A stretch of 64,000 nt of DNA, taken from Siphonodentalium dalli. Taxonomy: Eukaryota; Mollusca; Scaphopoda; Gadilida; Siphonodentaliidae. Shown piece after piece: positions 1-11,900 of the stretch (the stretch's first letter is position 1; the number at the start of each line of letters is the position of its first letter). Below the pieces are notes generated by a model that was not told the DNA's origin, did not search any database, and saw only the letters and a list, made by a program, of their open reading frames with translations. Position numbers and translations under genes: made by a program. The stretch lies in contig CP136061.1 of NCBI GenBank assembly GCA_032622095.1, positions 60,407,301-60,471,300 on the forward strand, read 5' to 3'.

Positions 1-357
1 GTTACAAAGACCAGACTGACATCCATATTAAATCCTCAAATTGAAGGATACAGAAACAAAATATGTGAATCCAACTTATAGCCTTATTTGTTTGTGAAGT
101 TTAGCTAATGATAAAAGATCATCTGTAAATAATTCCTGGAGAGTAAGAACTACAACATATTTAAATCAGGAACAGCTTATAAATGAACCATGAACCAACA
201 GCAAGTTATTATTATTTAGCAACTGATCTCATGACCAAGGTACCAGATCATGATGTTAGAAATATCCAACAGTGATAGAAATAAATTATGCTAATATAAC
301 ATATATACATATTATAATTTATTTTATAATAATTCCATCTATTTTACAACTTTTACT
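1..357. other. AT-rich intergenic DNA, nothing recognised
   Basis: This stretch lies downstream of the large minus-strand exon. I see no convincing ORF, splice structure or repeat family in it. Confidence 0.4.
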
Positions 358-639
358 TTAACCTTTTCACAGGGTTCATGATGGGAGCTGAGCTGGTGTA
401 GCATTAAAGATCCTGTGCCAGTTCTTTCTGTTATAGATGTGAGTCTCCCATAGGGAAGGCTCGCATATACAAGAGAATGCACTGGCAAAGTCTGGCTTAC
501 AAAGTCATGGTAAATATTGTTTGGCCAATGTATTCTCTCATATATGCCAGGCTCCCTATGGGAGACACGCATATATAAGAGAATGCATTGGCACAAATTT
601 TTGCAAAATTTTACGAAGCTCCAGTCATGGAAGGGTTAA
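358..639. mobile_element. TTAA-flanked double-hairpin MITE, copy 1
   Basis: The element is bounded by TTAA at both ends (TTAACCTTTTC and GGAAGGGTTAA). Inside are two long hairpins of the type ATTCTCTTATATATGCGAG, loop ATAGGGAG, CTCGCATATATAAGAGAAT. The second hairpin is inverted relative to the first, and the two are separated by a spacer. The TTAA termini and CCC/GGG ends suggest a non-autonomous piggyBac-like element; no transposase is present. It sits about 0.4 kb beyond the stop codon of the large exon, so it could fall in or just past its 3' UTR. Confidence 0.7.
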
Positions 640-1016
640 CATTTCACTTGCTACATTTATCATAACACACATTCGTTTTACTAACTGATGTTCATTTATT
701 GAGAGTTATGTTTATATTTATTTTAATATTTTGTAATTACATGTATAGTACTCGTAAATGGAAATGTTATTATAGTACATCTTTCACACTGGCTTGCACA
801 TACTTTAAATGAGTATGTTGAAAACACGGTGAATGTAATACTCCCTAATAGATGGAATTATAAACAAAATCTGTTCCAAGTTTGTTCAGCTATGATAAAA
901 TGAATGAAAACTTTTTCATGGGCACAAGTTAAAATAGCCAGCAGAAGATGCTGGTTATAAAGTCATGGCATGTGAAAGTAACAATTATTTATGCATAGAC
1001 TAACAAATTGAAAAAG

Positions 1017-1022
1017 TTTATT
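1017..1022 (-). promoter_or_regulatory. Candidate polyadenylation signal of the large exon
   Basis: On the minus strand this reads AATAAA, 29 nt past the TGA stop at 1051. Other AATAAA-type matches lie further down near 0.7 kb, so the true cleavage site is undecided. Confidence 0.4.
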
Positions 1023-1050
1023 TCTCAACTAACTCGAAAATCAGACTTCC

Positions 1051-4000
1051 TCAAAGGTCAATTTCCTCATCAGACTCTACATCGAGTTTACATGCCTTTA
1101 CAGTTTCATTGTGATCGTCATCTTCAAGCATGCTCGGATCTGGGCTCGTAAATGAGTAGTATGCTGACATATCCACTGTAGTGTTTCTAGATTCCATCGC
1201 AGTTTCATATTCATAATCAGATCCTGTGGAAATCATCTGGTTGTTTCCATGGTTACCATCACCGACTTCATCATCCTCAAATCCCTGATCCTCATAAACT
1301 CTATAAGTTTCATCAACCGGACACAGCTGGTCTTCATCACTTCCGCTAAAATCACTACTAGCATCTGAGTGGTCATCACTTCCAAAATTGGACTCTGTTG
1401 ACGACCCTTCACTGTCACCCTCTCTATCGTGTTGGAGATATTGATTAACGCGGCCATCGGTTAGACCCTGATCACAAACTTCAACCTCATCGGAATCCTC
1501 TCCCATATTCCTAATCTGCTCCTCAATTGAGTCATCGTCATCTGATTCAGCCGTGTTGGACAAATTACGACGAGCATACCATGAAAAATCATTGATAAGA
1601 TCAAGACTTGAACAATTGTCCTGACTCAGAGGAAAATCTATAAGAAAGTCTTCAGCTAACATGTCTGGTATTGCAGTGACATCGATAATTCCTTCACTTT
1701 CGGTATCTGTTGGCTCGTGTTTTATCCCATTGTAGGAACTCTCGTCATCGTCCAAAGAATCCTGACTGCTCGCACCGTTATTCAGACTAACAAAACGATT
1801 CGGCCTCCCATCACAATCCTGTCCTTGTCCATTAGTTTCTTCATCAATTTCCACGCTACCACAGAATCTACAGCCCTTCGTTTGGCATCGGAAATAATTG
1901 TCATCATCATAGTAATCACAATTCCCATAATATCTTGGTTCAGCTCTGCATTCTTCCTTATCTTGTTCCATCTCCATTTTAGGTTTCTTGGCAGGATAAT
2001 CATGGTAGAGATCAGTATCTTCATTGTAATACTTATCTGGTGAGTAGATCTCATCTATGATTGGTCCAGCAGCATCGCCATGGTTACCTAGAACTCTCGC
2101 TCCACCAGCGCTGCAATTTAAATTGAAGTTTCCAAACCCGCCAACTGAATGATCAGACAGAGACGATCTGTCAGACAAACTGCAGTCCTTCAGTAGATCG
2201 TCAAGCGGTTTGGTGGCCTCTTGCAGGAACGTCATCATATTCGTGTTCAGTGAAGATTCATTTTGACTCGGGGTGGTATTTTCATTCAACGAGTTGATTT
2301 TTCGAAGCAATGTTGGTGAAAAATTTGGCGAATCAAGTGATATACTTAATGTGCTATCTCCAAGGTCCTCACGACTCGAGCTATATGACTCCACTTCCAA
2401 CTGTTCCCGATATCCTCTGACATAGGCAGGCACAGACAATTGACTTTCTTTCCTTGACGTGGAAGCCAATACTGATTGAGCAGCTGATGAGTTCACTGGT
2501 GTCTTCTCAGACCGAGGTGAATTTCCATCAAAGAAAAAAAATCTATCAAAGAAAATTGAAACATTGCTATCAGTTACAGCTGAATCGTTGAATATATTTG
2601 CCATTGTAAAGTCTTCTGATATATTTGCCATTATCAAGTCTTCTGAGGTAATAGAGCAGGCAGAATTAGAATTTGATGTATTCCTGTCTAATAAATTATC
2701 TCCGGCTGCGTGACATCTCCCGACACCAGAAGGAATGCGGTTTTCATCAGGCCAGTCTTCTAACTTTGTGAAGGATTTTAGTTGTACGTCATCATCAATC
2801 TTATCAGGTTTCACCCGCCTCCACCAACATTTCTTACGCTTGAATGAACAATCTCTTGCTATTTCAGTGTCGAGACTAAGAAACAGAGAACGATTGCTCT
2901 TCCAAGACCTTGTTGAAGCAAATGAAGCATCTGAAATTCGTTCTGATGGTTTTGACCTTGACCCCTCAGCTGTCAGTCCTAATGAAATATCAGACAAGCG
3001 ATAATCAAAAGTTCCCTGGCTTGTGATACCACTACCATAGGAGATGATACTCTGCCGACTATAAGGCTTCACACGGTCTGGATACGACTTCATGGAGTCT
3101 GTATACATTAAGGTGACCTCTTTACGAGGTGAAGTTGCAGCATCTCGAACTTCGATCCTACTCGATACATTGATGACATCATCAGCCTCTGTCCCAGTTG
3201 ATTTAATACGATTCAGTCTGCGAGTCATTTTTCCAAAATTGGAATCAGCATTCATTGGTGTAGACATGCATGGTTTGATAGATTGTTTACCAACTAATGG
3301 TAATGGATTACTTATCTTTTCAGGACATCCAGGTGTGGCCACTTCAGACACAGGTGAGAGTAAACTAGATTTTGAAACAGCTTCATGGAACAAAAATTTT
3401 GAATAACATCTGTCATCTGGCATCTTGATATCCTCATACTTCCTTTTGGAGCATAACTTTTCCTCGTCTTGCAATTCACACACTACTTTTCTCAATGTAG
3501 CATCAACAAACTGATCCACGAATTTACACAAGTCATATCTATTTATATCTTGCATATTACTGTCTTCAAGATCCTTGATTACCTTTTTGAGAGTGAAATC
3601 AACGATGAAATCCACAAAGGACGAGAGTGAATGCTCATTTTCTGAATATGAGCTTGGTTGAAAATGATCCAATTCTTTGCCATCGATCAGCTTTGTTTTT
3701 CTCTTCTTGACTGAAGCCATTTTTTCCCAATCCTCATTTTCAGCTATGATCTTATGTAAAAGTTCACCAATTAGTTCATTTGTGAACTCATTCATGTTTA
3801 ACTCATCAGTTTCTTCCATATCTTTCACCATCACGCATAGAGTCGAGTCAACTAAATTGTCAGCATACCTGTCCATCGAAGCATTAGTATTAATAGCAGT
3901 GTTGACTGAGTTTTCGTCAAATTTCAGAATTTTCTCCAAAGTGCGCTGATTTGGTGATCTGTCTGGTGTGGAAGCTTCCAGTCCATTTTTGTGAAAGATA

Positions 4001-5087
4001 AGAGGCGTATCCGGAGAACCATGAAATGGTGACCCATAAGTCATACAAAATCTCTTAACCGCTGGCGTGTCTGCTCCGAAAATCATCTGAGCGGTATCGT
4101 CAAAATCTGGAGTTTCAATCTTTATCGGGTTCTTTTCATCATTCTTTGGAGTTACTGATATCAATTTCCTTTCTTCACTCTTACTACAAACTGCAACATT
4201 TTCTTTCTTACTCTTTGGTGTCTCTACTTCATACTTTGGCATGCAATTCTCCTTATATGTCAAATTAGAATAAATAATATCATCGAGACCATAGTTCTTC
4301 GCATAATGTTTGATGATGGCAGGTAAGTTACCCTTTTTCCTCAAAGACGAAAGATAAGAATCATTCAACTCATCTTCTTCCACTATCCTCGATGCTGAAT
4401 AATTCATGGGCGTGATGTCAGGATCCTCGATTGCCTCGTTTTCTGCCTCATTCTCATCGAGTTCCATGCACGGCTGCTTCCCAAGCTCATGGGTTTTACC
4501 AGCACATTCAAACTCAAGAGGAAAGTCGTAACAGAAATCTTTTAGCAGCTGCTCTCGTTCAATTTCATCTGCTTTAGACATCAGAATCTGGTAATTCTGG
4601 TCTCTCTCCAATTTTTGGTCACCCCGACTCAGACCTCCCGTACTGAAAAATCTCTTTATTTTTGAGAATATCGACTTGTTTCCAGTTTTTGGGAGACTAA
4701 TAGCCCTCATGAATTTCTTTGAACGTTTCACATCATGGGAACCATCTAAATTATTGACATCACCACGCATACCAAACTCCCGTTCAATATCGCGCCTTGC
4801 AGCATCAAACTCTGTAGAATTAGCATAACTGTCAAAATTCTCTCCTCGGTCTCTGGCACTACTACCTTTATCAATAGAACTCATAAGCCGGATATCTGCG
4901 CTTATCATGTTAGCGATCTCAGAGTCAGTAAAAGAAACATTAGGCTTGCAGAAATTAGGTGATGACACTCGTTTGAGTTTATCACTTGAACTTGTAGCAG
5001 ATCCCCATTCATTTGTATTTAAAAAAGGGTCAAGGCCAAATTCTGCCAAGTTGTTGTAATCATTATTCTGCAGATCTGTATTTAATT
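1051..5087 (-). CDS. Large terminal exon: acidic protein with four AKAP-like amphipathic helices
   Basis: Continuous frame to a TGA at 1051. It is open from a TTG at 5103 with a stop just upstream at 5122, and there is no nearby ATG. A strong minus-strand acceptor (TTCCTTTTTTAG) ends at 5088, so the exon probably starts at 5087 and needs a phase-1 donor upstream. The first in-frame ATG is at 4908. Numbering from 5103, residues 1-400 are Ser/Asn/Asp-rich with basic patches (about 126-152). Residues 413-545 hold four helices of the pattern [AVT]xx[LIF][VI]xx[TL]Lxx[MVI][VI], at A414, T441, V497 and V529, which fits the PKA RII-binding consensus. There is a basic KRKKCWWRR near 755 and a CxxxxCxxC cluster near 1073, and the last 250 residues are strongly acidic, ending DEEIDL. 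I do not recognise the family. The kinase-anchoring role is inference from the helix pattern. Upstream exons were not found. Confidence 0.85.
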
Positions 5088-5143
5088 CTAAAAAAGGAAT
5101 CAAACAACTGTAGTATAGAACTTAATATTAGTATATGACCTCA

Positions 5144-5323
5144 TTAACCCTTTCAGTGCCAGGTCAGATTTTTGTATCAACCCATATACCCTGTGCCAAT
5201 GCATTCTCTTATATATGCGAGTCGACCATAGGTCGCCTCTCATATATAAGAGAATGCATTGGCTGATTTTACAGACCGTAAATTAGGGCCGATGAGATCG
5301 GCCCCTGGCACTGAAAGGGTTAA
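5144..5323. mobile_element. TTAA-flanked hairpin MITE, single-hairpin form
   Basis: A 180-bp element with about 20-bp terminal inverted repeats starting TTAACCCTTTCAGTGCCAGG. It contains one near-perfect hairpin centred on GACCATAGGTC. It lies 56 bp upstream of the likely acceptor of the large exon, so it is inside that gene's last intron. Confidence 0.75.
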
Positions 5324-5427
5324 AGAAATTCAAGGCAATTAGTAAATCATTCACCGGTAGGAAAGTTTAAATAAAAATATTTCAAACATGCTTAGAAAAT
5401 ACCTCGACATTCACAATGTTCAGAATA

Positions 5428-5849
5428 CAGGGTTCCCACTTATTTTTACTAACCAAATTCAATCATTTTAAAGACTACAGTCATAATCATCAAGGACTAT
5501 TGTCTTTTTTTGGAATCCTACAATGGCATGTAGATATTTCTTATATATGGACATGGGTTATCTCATATTTCCATCAGAAAATAAAATGGGTTGTTATCAA
5601 CAAAGTAATGATGTTTGTATGTGTTAGGAAAATGGTAGTAAAGCAAAAAGCGTAAGAATAAAATTTTACAATAATAGACAGATATGCTTGGTAACAAAAT
5701 TCAATTTGACTAAATTCAATAGACTCGACAAATTATTCACCAACCTTGCTTCGAAAAATCAATTACAATCAAAGAAAGAAAATGATTTACAAGCACTTTT
5801 CAAGGAATGGTCTGATATTCAAGGACTTTTCAAAAGAGTGGGAACCCTG
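5428..5849. mobile_element. hAT-like non-autonomous element
   Basis: The ends are CAGGGTTCCCAC and GTGGGAACCCTG, perfect 12-bp inverted repeats typical of hAT-superfamily termini. I could not find an exact 8-bp target duplication. The interior is AT-rich and has no transposase. Confidence 0.65.
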
Positions 5850-5948
5850 GAATATTATCTGGAAATTGTTCATAAATGATTTTGTCTCGACATTATATAT
5901 AGAATCTGATGCATTAATTGTAACCCAAGAGCAACCCTATCGAAAAAA

Positions 5949-6281
5949 CAGGAACCAGCCTAGAGGTTTCAAATTGGGAGAAGACACTTTTACTTATCTT
6001 TTAGGGAGAAGTGGACTGTTATCAGGGAGAAGTCATATTGGCTCAAGTTAAATTTACACACCAACTTCACCATTCTATGATCCACTAATTATTATGCAAT
6101 ACACTAGCCCATTTATAAAACCAATATAATGAGTAAATACACCATTATAATCAGAAAATAGTTTAATATGCTGTAAGGACATGTGTATACTGACCAAGTA
6201 TGTGAGAGATAAGTCACTTCTCCTTGGACAAAATTAGGGAAAAGTGATACCTCCCAAGTCACCCTCTAGGCTGGTCCCTGT
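5949..6281. mobile_element. hAT-like MITE, CAGG(G/A)ACCAGCC family
   Basis: Inverted ends CAGGAACCAGCCTAGAGG and CCCTCTAGGCTGGTCCCTG. The same terminus bounds the element at 25739-26620, where the target duplication is exact; here the flanks match only partly. The interior has repeated GGGAGAAGT motifs also seen near 12.55 kb. Confidence 0.6.
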
Positions 6282-6494
6282 GAAACATTATTTTCTTTAA
6301 ATAGAAAATTTTCTATCCATGTACTTTTGTGTGGGAATCCACTTTTTCTCATGATTCTCAACAGACTATCAAAAGTCAATTTGAGTGTTGAAATTTGTAC
6401 GCAGAAAAGACAATAAAAGTTTTGATGTTTCAACAGTAAAACCAGTTTTCTTCTAATATTTATTCATGACCGATAACTTTGAAATATCTATGTC

Positions 6495-6755
6495 TTAACC
6501 CTTTGATGACTGGAGCATCCTGTATTTTTACGAAAACCCTGTGCAAGTGCATTCTCTTATAAATGCGAGTCGACCATAGGTCGCCTCGCATATATAAGAG
6601 AATACATTGGCCTAACAATATTTACCTTGATCTTGTAAGCCAGTGCATTCTCTTATATATGCGAGGTGACCTATGGTCGACTCGCATATATGAGAATGCA
6701 CTGGCACAGGGTCTTTAATGCTGCACCAGCACAGCGCCCATCATGAAAGGGTTAA
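6495..6755. mobile_element. TTAA-flanked double-hairpin MITE, copy 2 (GACC/GGTC arms)
   Basis: A 261-bp element, TTAA to TTAA, with about 20-bp imperfect TIRs beginning TTAACCCTTTGATGACTGG. Two hairpins with centre GACCATAGGTC occur in opposite orientation around a GGCCTAACAATATTTACC spacer. This is the best preserved full-length copy in the window. Confidence 0.8.
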
Positions 6756-7248
6756 AGGAGTGCATGGTCTTCGCAGAAGGTGCAAGTGCAAATATTATAA
6801 AAGTCTGTAAAAACATCATCACCAAGAAGAACATGGATAAATAAATAAATTTATTATATTTATTATTGATATCGATTCAAGAATTTTCAAGTGCTAAAAC
6901 CGTTGCTATTAAACAATTACTGTTAAAGTGCCACTCACTTTATCGACAAACATGGTCAATGTAAATTGCAATTTAAATGTCCATATTGTTTTGTAGAACA
7001 ATTTTCAATGCTCTTTTCTAATGTATACCTTCAAGACTTGATAGACTATAGACCAATTGTGCTGTAACAGTAAAATATACATAATAGTTTCTTAAACATG
7101 TAATTTAATTATGCAAGAATTATCTATAATAAATGAACATATATTAAGAACAAAATCAATCTAATTACCAAAGTTTTTCTCGTGACAGGGTTTTACAGAC
7201 TTTTATATGAATTTTCACATATACCCATAAAGAAGGCCTTATGCGCCT

Positions 7249-7516
7249 TTAACCCTTCCATGACTGGAGCTTCCTGAAATTTTGCACAAACCATGTTACA
7301 ATGCATTCTCTTATATATGCGTGTCTCCCATAGGGAGCCTCACATATATAAGAGAAGAGAATACATTGGCCTAACATTATTTACTTTGACCTTGTAAGCC
7401 AGTGCATTCTCTATTATATGCGAGGCTCCCTATGGGACACTCGCATATATAAGAGAATGCACTGTCACAGGATCTTTAATGCTGCACCAGCGCAGCTCCA
7501 GTCATGAAAGTGTTAA
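7249..7516. mobile_element. TTAA-flanked double-hairpin MITE, copy 3 (CTCCC/GGGAG arms)
   Basis: Same architecture as the copy at 6.5 kb, but both hairpins carry CTCCC and GGGAG in the arms next to the ATAGG/CCTAT centre. It is bounded by TTAA at each end. Confidence 0.8.
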
Positions 7517-7600
7517 AGTGTGTGGAACCCCTTTCCAATAAATATAACATATCATACAATATGTGTAATACAGTGAGGAGCTTGAACACTTAATGTGACT

Positions 7601-7857
7601 TTAACCCTTTCTATACTGAATGGATTCTCCCACCAGTTATAAAAGTATACATCGGAAAGGTCTATTATTCATTTAGAGGGGTGTTCAGAAAATAAATGCA
7701 AATGACAGATGGAAAACCAGATAATACACGAGCCGGACGATTCATATTCAGGTGGGAAATGTTCAGATAATAAGTCTGTTTGTAGGTAATTTGTTGAACT
7801 TATTACCTGAACATTTCCTAAGGAAACTACTAATCAATGAGTGTTTAGTAGGGTTAA
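7601..7857. mobile_element. TTAA-flanked MITE, second family
   Basis: Begins TTAACCCTTTCTATAC and ends AGTAGGGTTAA. It contains internal inverted motifs GGAAATGTTCAGATAATAAG and its complement. Relatives or fragments occur near 44.98-45.16 kb, 49.16-49.23 kb and 54.55-54.70 kb. Confidence 0.6.
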
Positions 7858-8996
7858 GTTACACTATAAATACATTAGATTTATAACTGTGTGCTGTGCA
7901 GTGAGGGCATGGAGTAGAGGAAATTGAATTTACCTGGTCTCTTTTGTGTCTCGGTCTGTAAAATTTATAGAAAGTGTTAATTCAAGAACAAATTAATAAG
8001 ATACAGATATGAGTAATAAGTAAAGCTCATAACATTGAAAACAGCAACAGCATCTATTGATGAGGTGCAGAATTGCTGACTCTATTACTAATCAGGAATG
8101 CAAAAATATATCCAGCATTAATCGGTGGATCAGGTTGGGGAATGTGTCAGAGGGGAAATATGTGCTAGAGGATAGGGGCTATAAAAGGGACCTACTGCCA
8201 CTCTAGCCAGGCCCCAAGCTAGGAGGCGACTTGGGCGAAGTTCTCGCCTTCCGGCTGGCGACTTCGCCCTCGGACGTCCTCGAGGCGAAAACTAAGTCGC
8301 CTTCCAAATTTGACCAAACTGAGATTACCGGTGGTAATTTGACTTGTTTTGACAAAAAATATATTAAAATATATCTGTCATAATGTTGTTGTCGTATCTC
8401 TCTGAACCATTTGGCAAAACATTTCCTTAAAATATCCCTTTCTAATCAAAGAAGGTGTTCATATTCAACCCTAGCACGATCTATTTGAAGTCGCCTATAT
8501 TCGCCGGGATTATCGGGGGATTATATATCTAACCATCGAAAGTCATTATCTCTAGTGTCAGAAATAATTAGACCATTCGAGTTCCATGAGTTGATAAATT
8601 AGTACAGGACTGCCGTCTCGCTTTTCAGATATAAAACAATTACGACATTATCAGATTATGTGCTAGGCGCTTCGGAAGTTCGTTTTGGCAATGCGTCGCA
8701 CTTTTTGGAAAGACCGCTTCTGTAAATAAATGGCCGCGCCCACTTAATTAAGGGAGGCATTAATTAAGGGAGGCCATTAATTAATAAAAGCTTTAATAGA
8801 AATAAAACTAAAAGCTTTTGCAACTCCTTTGTTAGTTAATCCTTATTGTTTATTTTAGTGGACACCCACATTACAGCAGTGACCAAATTAAACTTACAAA
8901 GTTACATGCATCATGATTCAGACTGTACAAACGTATCTTCCAAGTTCCAGTCTAGGAAATAATACTACAATATTGTATTACAATACTACTTCCAAA
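7858..8996. other. Repeat-derived DNA with a GGCGACTTGGGCGAAG block
   Basis: No gene was seen. Around 8209-8300 is a GC-rich block (GGCGACTTGGGCGAAG and its near complement) that matches the ends of the hAT-like element at 25.74 kb. The remainder is AT-rich without recognisable features. Confidence 0.4.
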
Positions 8997-11900
8997 AGTT
9001 AAGGATTTTGTGGACCCAATTTTTCCAAAATTTCCCAAAATTTGATAGAGTCCAAATAAAGGATTCTGTTCATGTATATTAGTAATAATAGAAACCATGC
9101 CCATTGATGCAACATTTTGAGAGTATACTTCATGGTGGATTATGTTAGAAATACAAAATGTGAACTTTATTAAGATTTAAAAAAAAATTATTTACAGGCA
9201 ACAGCCCTCTTAATTCAGATTGTTTGGCTTCGGCAATCCGCTACGGCAACAGTATGCCGTGGCCCAGTTTGCTTCAGCAAATTGCTTCGGCAATGCTGAT
9301 TGCCGTAGCCAATTATGAAGGCTGAGGCAATGGTCCAAGAAAAACAAAGTCCAAATCTAAGAATCAAATATGGGAATATGTACTGAACACTGTGATGAAT
9401 GATGTATTACAAAAAAAATATTATATTTCTTGAGTGTTCTGTGATAAGAATTACTTTGAACCGGTTGTTGACAAATGAGATACTAACTTCATAATATGGT
9501 TGACTGAGAGGCAGCAGTTAATGGGTCAACCTTTCATGGCTGATGTCCAGTCTAGTGTGAATGGCTTTTTACCAGTGTCAAACTTCCACATGAGTGATCA
9601 CCCTGAGTGAGTAGTGACCTACTTACTAGAATTAGTATGGTGATCTGGTAGGGGTATGATTGAGGATTAGCATTCTATTGTCAACAGAGTCCAGAGCAGT
9701 TACAATGGCCAGCTGTTAACCCGTGCCTGCTACCACCCACATAGCCAACGTTTAACCCTTATTCCAACGTATCGTCTTTTGTTGTAGCGTCCGTATCGTC
9801 TTTTGACGTCTTTTGTTGTAGCGTCCGTATCGTCTTTTGACGTCTTTAATTTTGGCGTTTTCAACACTCGAATTTGAGACTCGAATAAAGAGTAATAATG
9901 ACGATTTACATTGATTGTGTTTTGTTCCGCTGGTGGTTAAGATCATGAAGGGCACATATTAAATCCTTTCTTCCTTTGCTAGGCTTTAGATTTGCAAAAT
10001 GTTTACTTAGAATACTGTTTTGGCCGACAAAATGAAAACAAACGAAATAGAAACACGTGGTTTCGACGAAAACGAAAGTTGTTGTCAGAGACGCTTCCTT
10101 GTTGATTGCGTTATGCGTGGCCGCGAGGGTGATCTATGTAAAATATGACAACTTGAAATTGATATTTATATTGGATTATGTATTATTTCTTAAGTGGTGA
10201 TTTTATATTTCCAAATAGTGCAATATGAACATTTTCCCCAGCCGTAATTAAATCGGCCACAGCTAAGCAAAATATCAGCGTGACAGTTGCGGAACTGGCC
10301 ATTGGGATGTTTTTCCTGTCGAGTTCCATTATGATTGTCAATTCACTGTGAAAAAAGATTTTTATAATAATATTTTTTTTAATGGACTAACATCATAATG
10401 CAGGCACGTATTTCCACCTTGCCTTCCTAAATATTAAAAAATGTTGACATAGAGTATGTTCTCAGTCTCGTATTGGCTGACAAAATGAAAACAAACGAAA
10501 CAGAAACACGTGGTTCACTGGTAGCGAATTTTCGACGAAGACGAAATTTGATCAATATTTAATGTAGGTGAACTTCTCCACAAACCAAATGTTGGGAAAC
10601 ATATTCATTTAGTGTCACAATTGTTGTTTAATTTGAGAACTCGAACATTGAAATTCCAAATTGATGACTCAAAGTGGATCTTTCTGCTTTTATTGCACAA
10701 ATTTACTCTGCGAAATCAGGTTATGTCGGAGCATCGGAATATTATTTCCGGTTGTAATGTAACTACGGACGCGGCCGTTGTTGCGCTATCGGCGGGATTC
10801 TGAACACATAATTAAAACTTTTAAAAATATATTATCTACAAATTTAGTATAATAAATTGATGAGATATTACTTTTATATGTCCATCTGTTCAAGATTTCA
10901 AATATACCGCGCAAAAGACCATCGACCCTGATCGATCGAGAAAGAAATCAATACAAAAAAGTCAATATCTCCTGGTTTGACATCAAGTCAGCCCAATGCG
11001 GGTGCTTCTAAATAAAGGCGAGTTTACAGTTGACATGCAGATATCTCAAATTCATCTTGGGGAAACTTCTTTGAGTGTATGCATATATAATTACCGAGTA
11101 TAAAGTAATAAGGTACTTATATCAACGCAATGTCGATAAAACAAAGAATATCCCAAGCGACACATTCGAGCACCTGCTGGCGACGTCTCAAGTTAGCCCA
11201 CTGCCATTTCGAACAATTCGCGCTCGTTTTCTGTCATCTAATTAGCATAAATGGGGAAACTCCACCCCTAAACTTGAGCCAATGAAATCAGTTCAAACTT
11301 CTAATCATTGATGTCATTGGTTGTCAATGAAAACATTCTTAGAATCAACAAAAAGTGACCTTTGAACATGTGGTTTTTGCACGAAAATTTACAAACTTTC
11401 ACAAAGCAACGTGACGTAATTGCTAATAATTTGCGCTTTTATCGGAAGGTTTTTTACGACTTTTGTCAAATCATGGTTTATATGATCAATGCACATCAAA
11501 TATAAAGACATTTGGTTTAATTATTTTATTTATAATACGCTTTTTTTGTTTTCAAAAATCATGAATTATTTTTTTTTCAATCAGGACACGAATCCGCGGG
11601 TAAACAAACTTGAAGGACATACTCGCATAGGCATACCGTAAATTTGCATAAAATGTCATTTTTGACTCACATGTGTGATAAAATGAAGATAGACGGTTGT
11701 TTATATGCACAATATTTAGTTCGTCTATTGGTTTATGTTTCCATTATCTTATTCACAGATGACACTTAAGTGAAAGCATGTTTGTTGTTGCATATCGGAT
11801 GATACACATGGCACATATACCTGTGGCCAGTATGGGGAAACACCCAATGATATTATAATGTCAAATTCCTGTTGGCTAACGTAATTACCTTCATACCTGG

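Noticed and set aside
1233-2054. Overlapping ORFs on both strands within the large exon
   Set aside because: They are composition shadows of the 1.35-kb-codon frame, with no domains and no better start context.
5088-5103. TTG at 5103 as start codon of the large protein
   Set aside because: A non-ATG start is unlikely in an animal gene. A good acceptor lies at 5088 and the frame is closed just upstream, so an exon boundary explains it better.
5688-6051. Plus-strand ORFs between hAT-like elements
   Set aside because: They span the element ends at 5849 and 5949 and read inverted-repeat DNA; no independent coding evidence.
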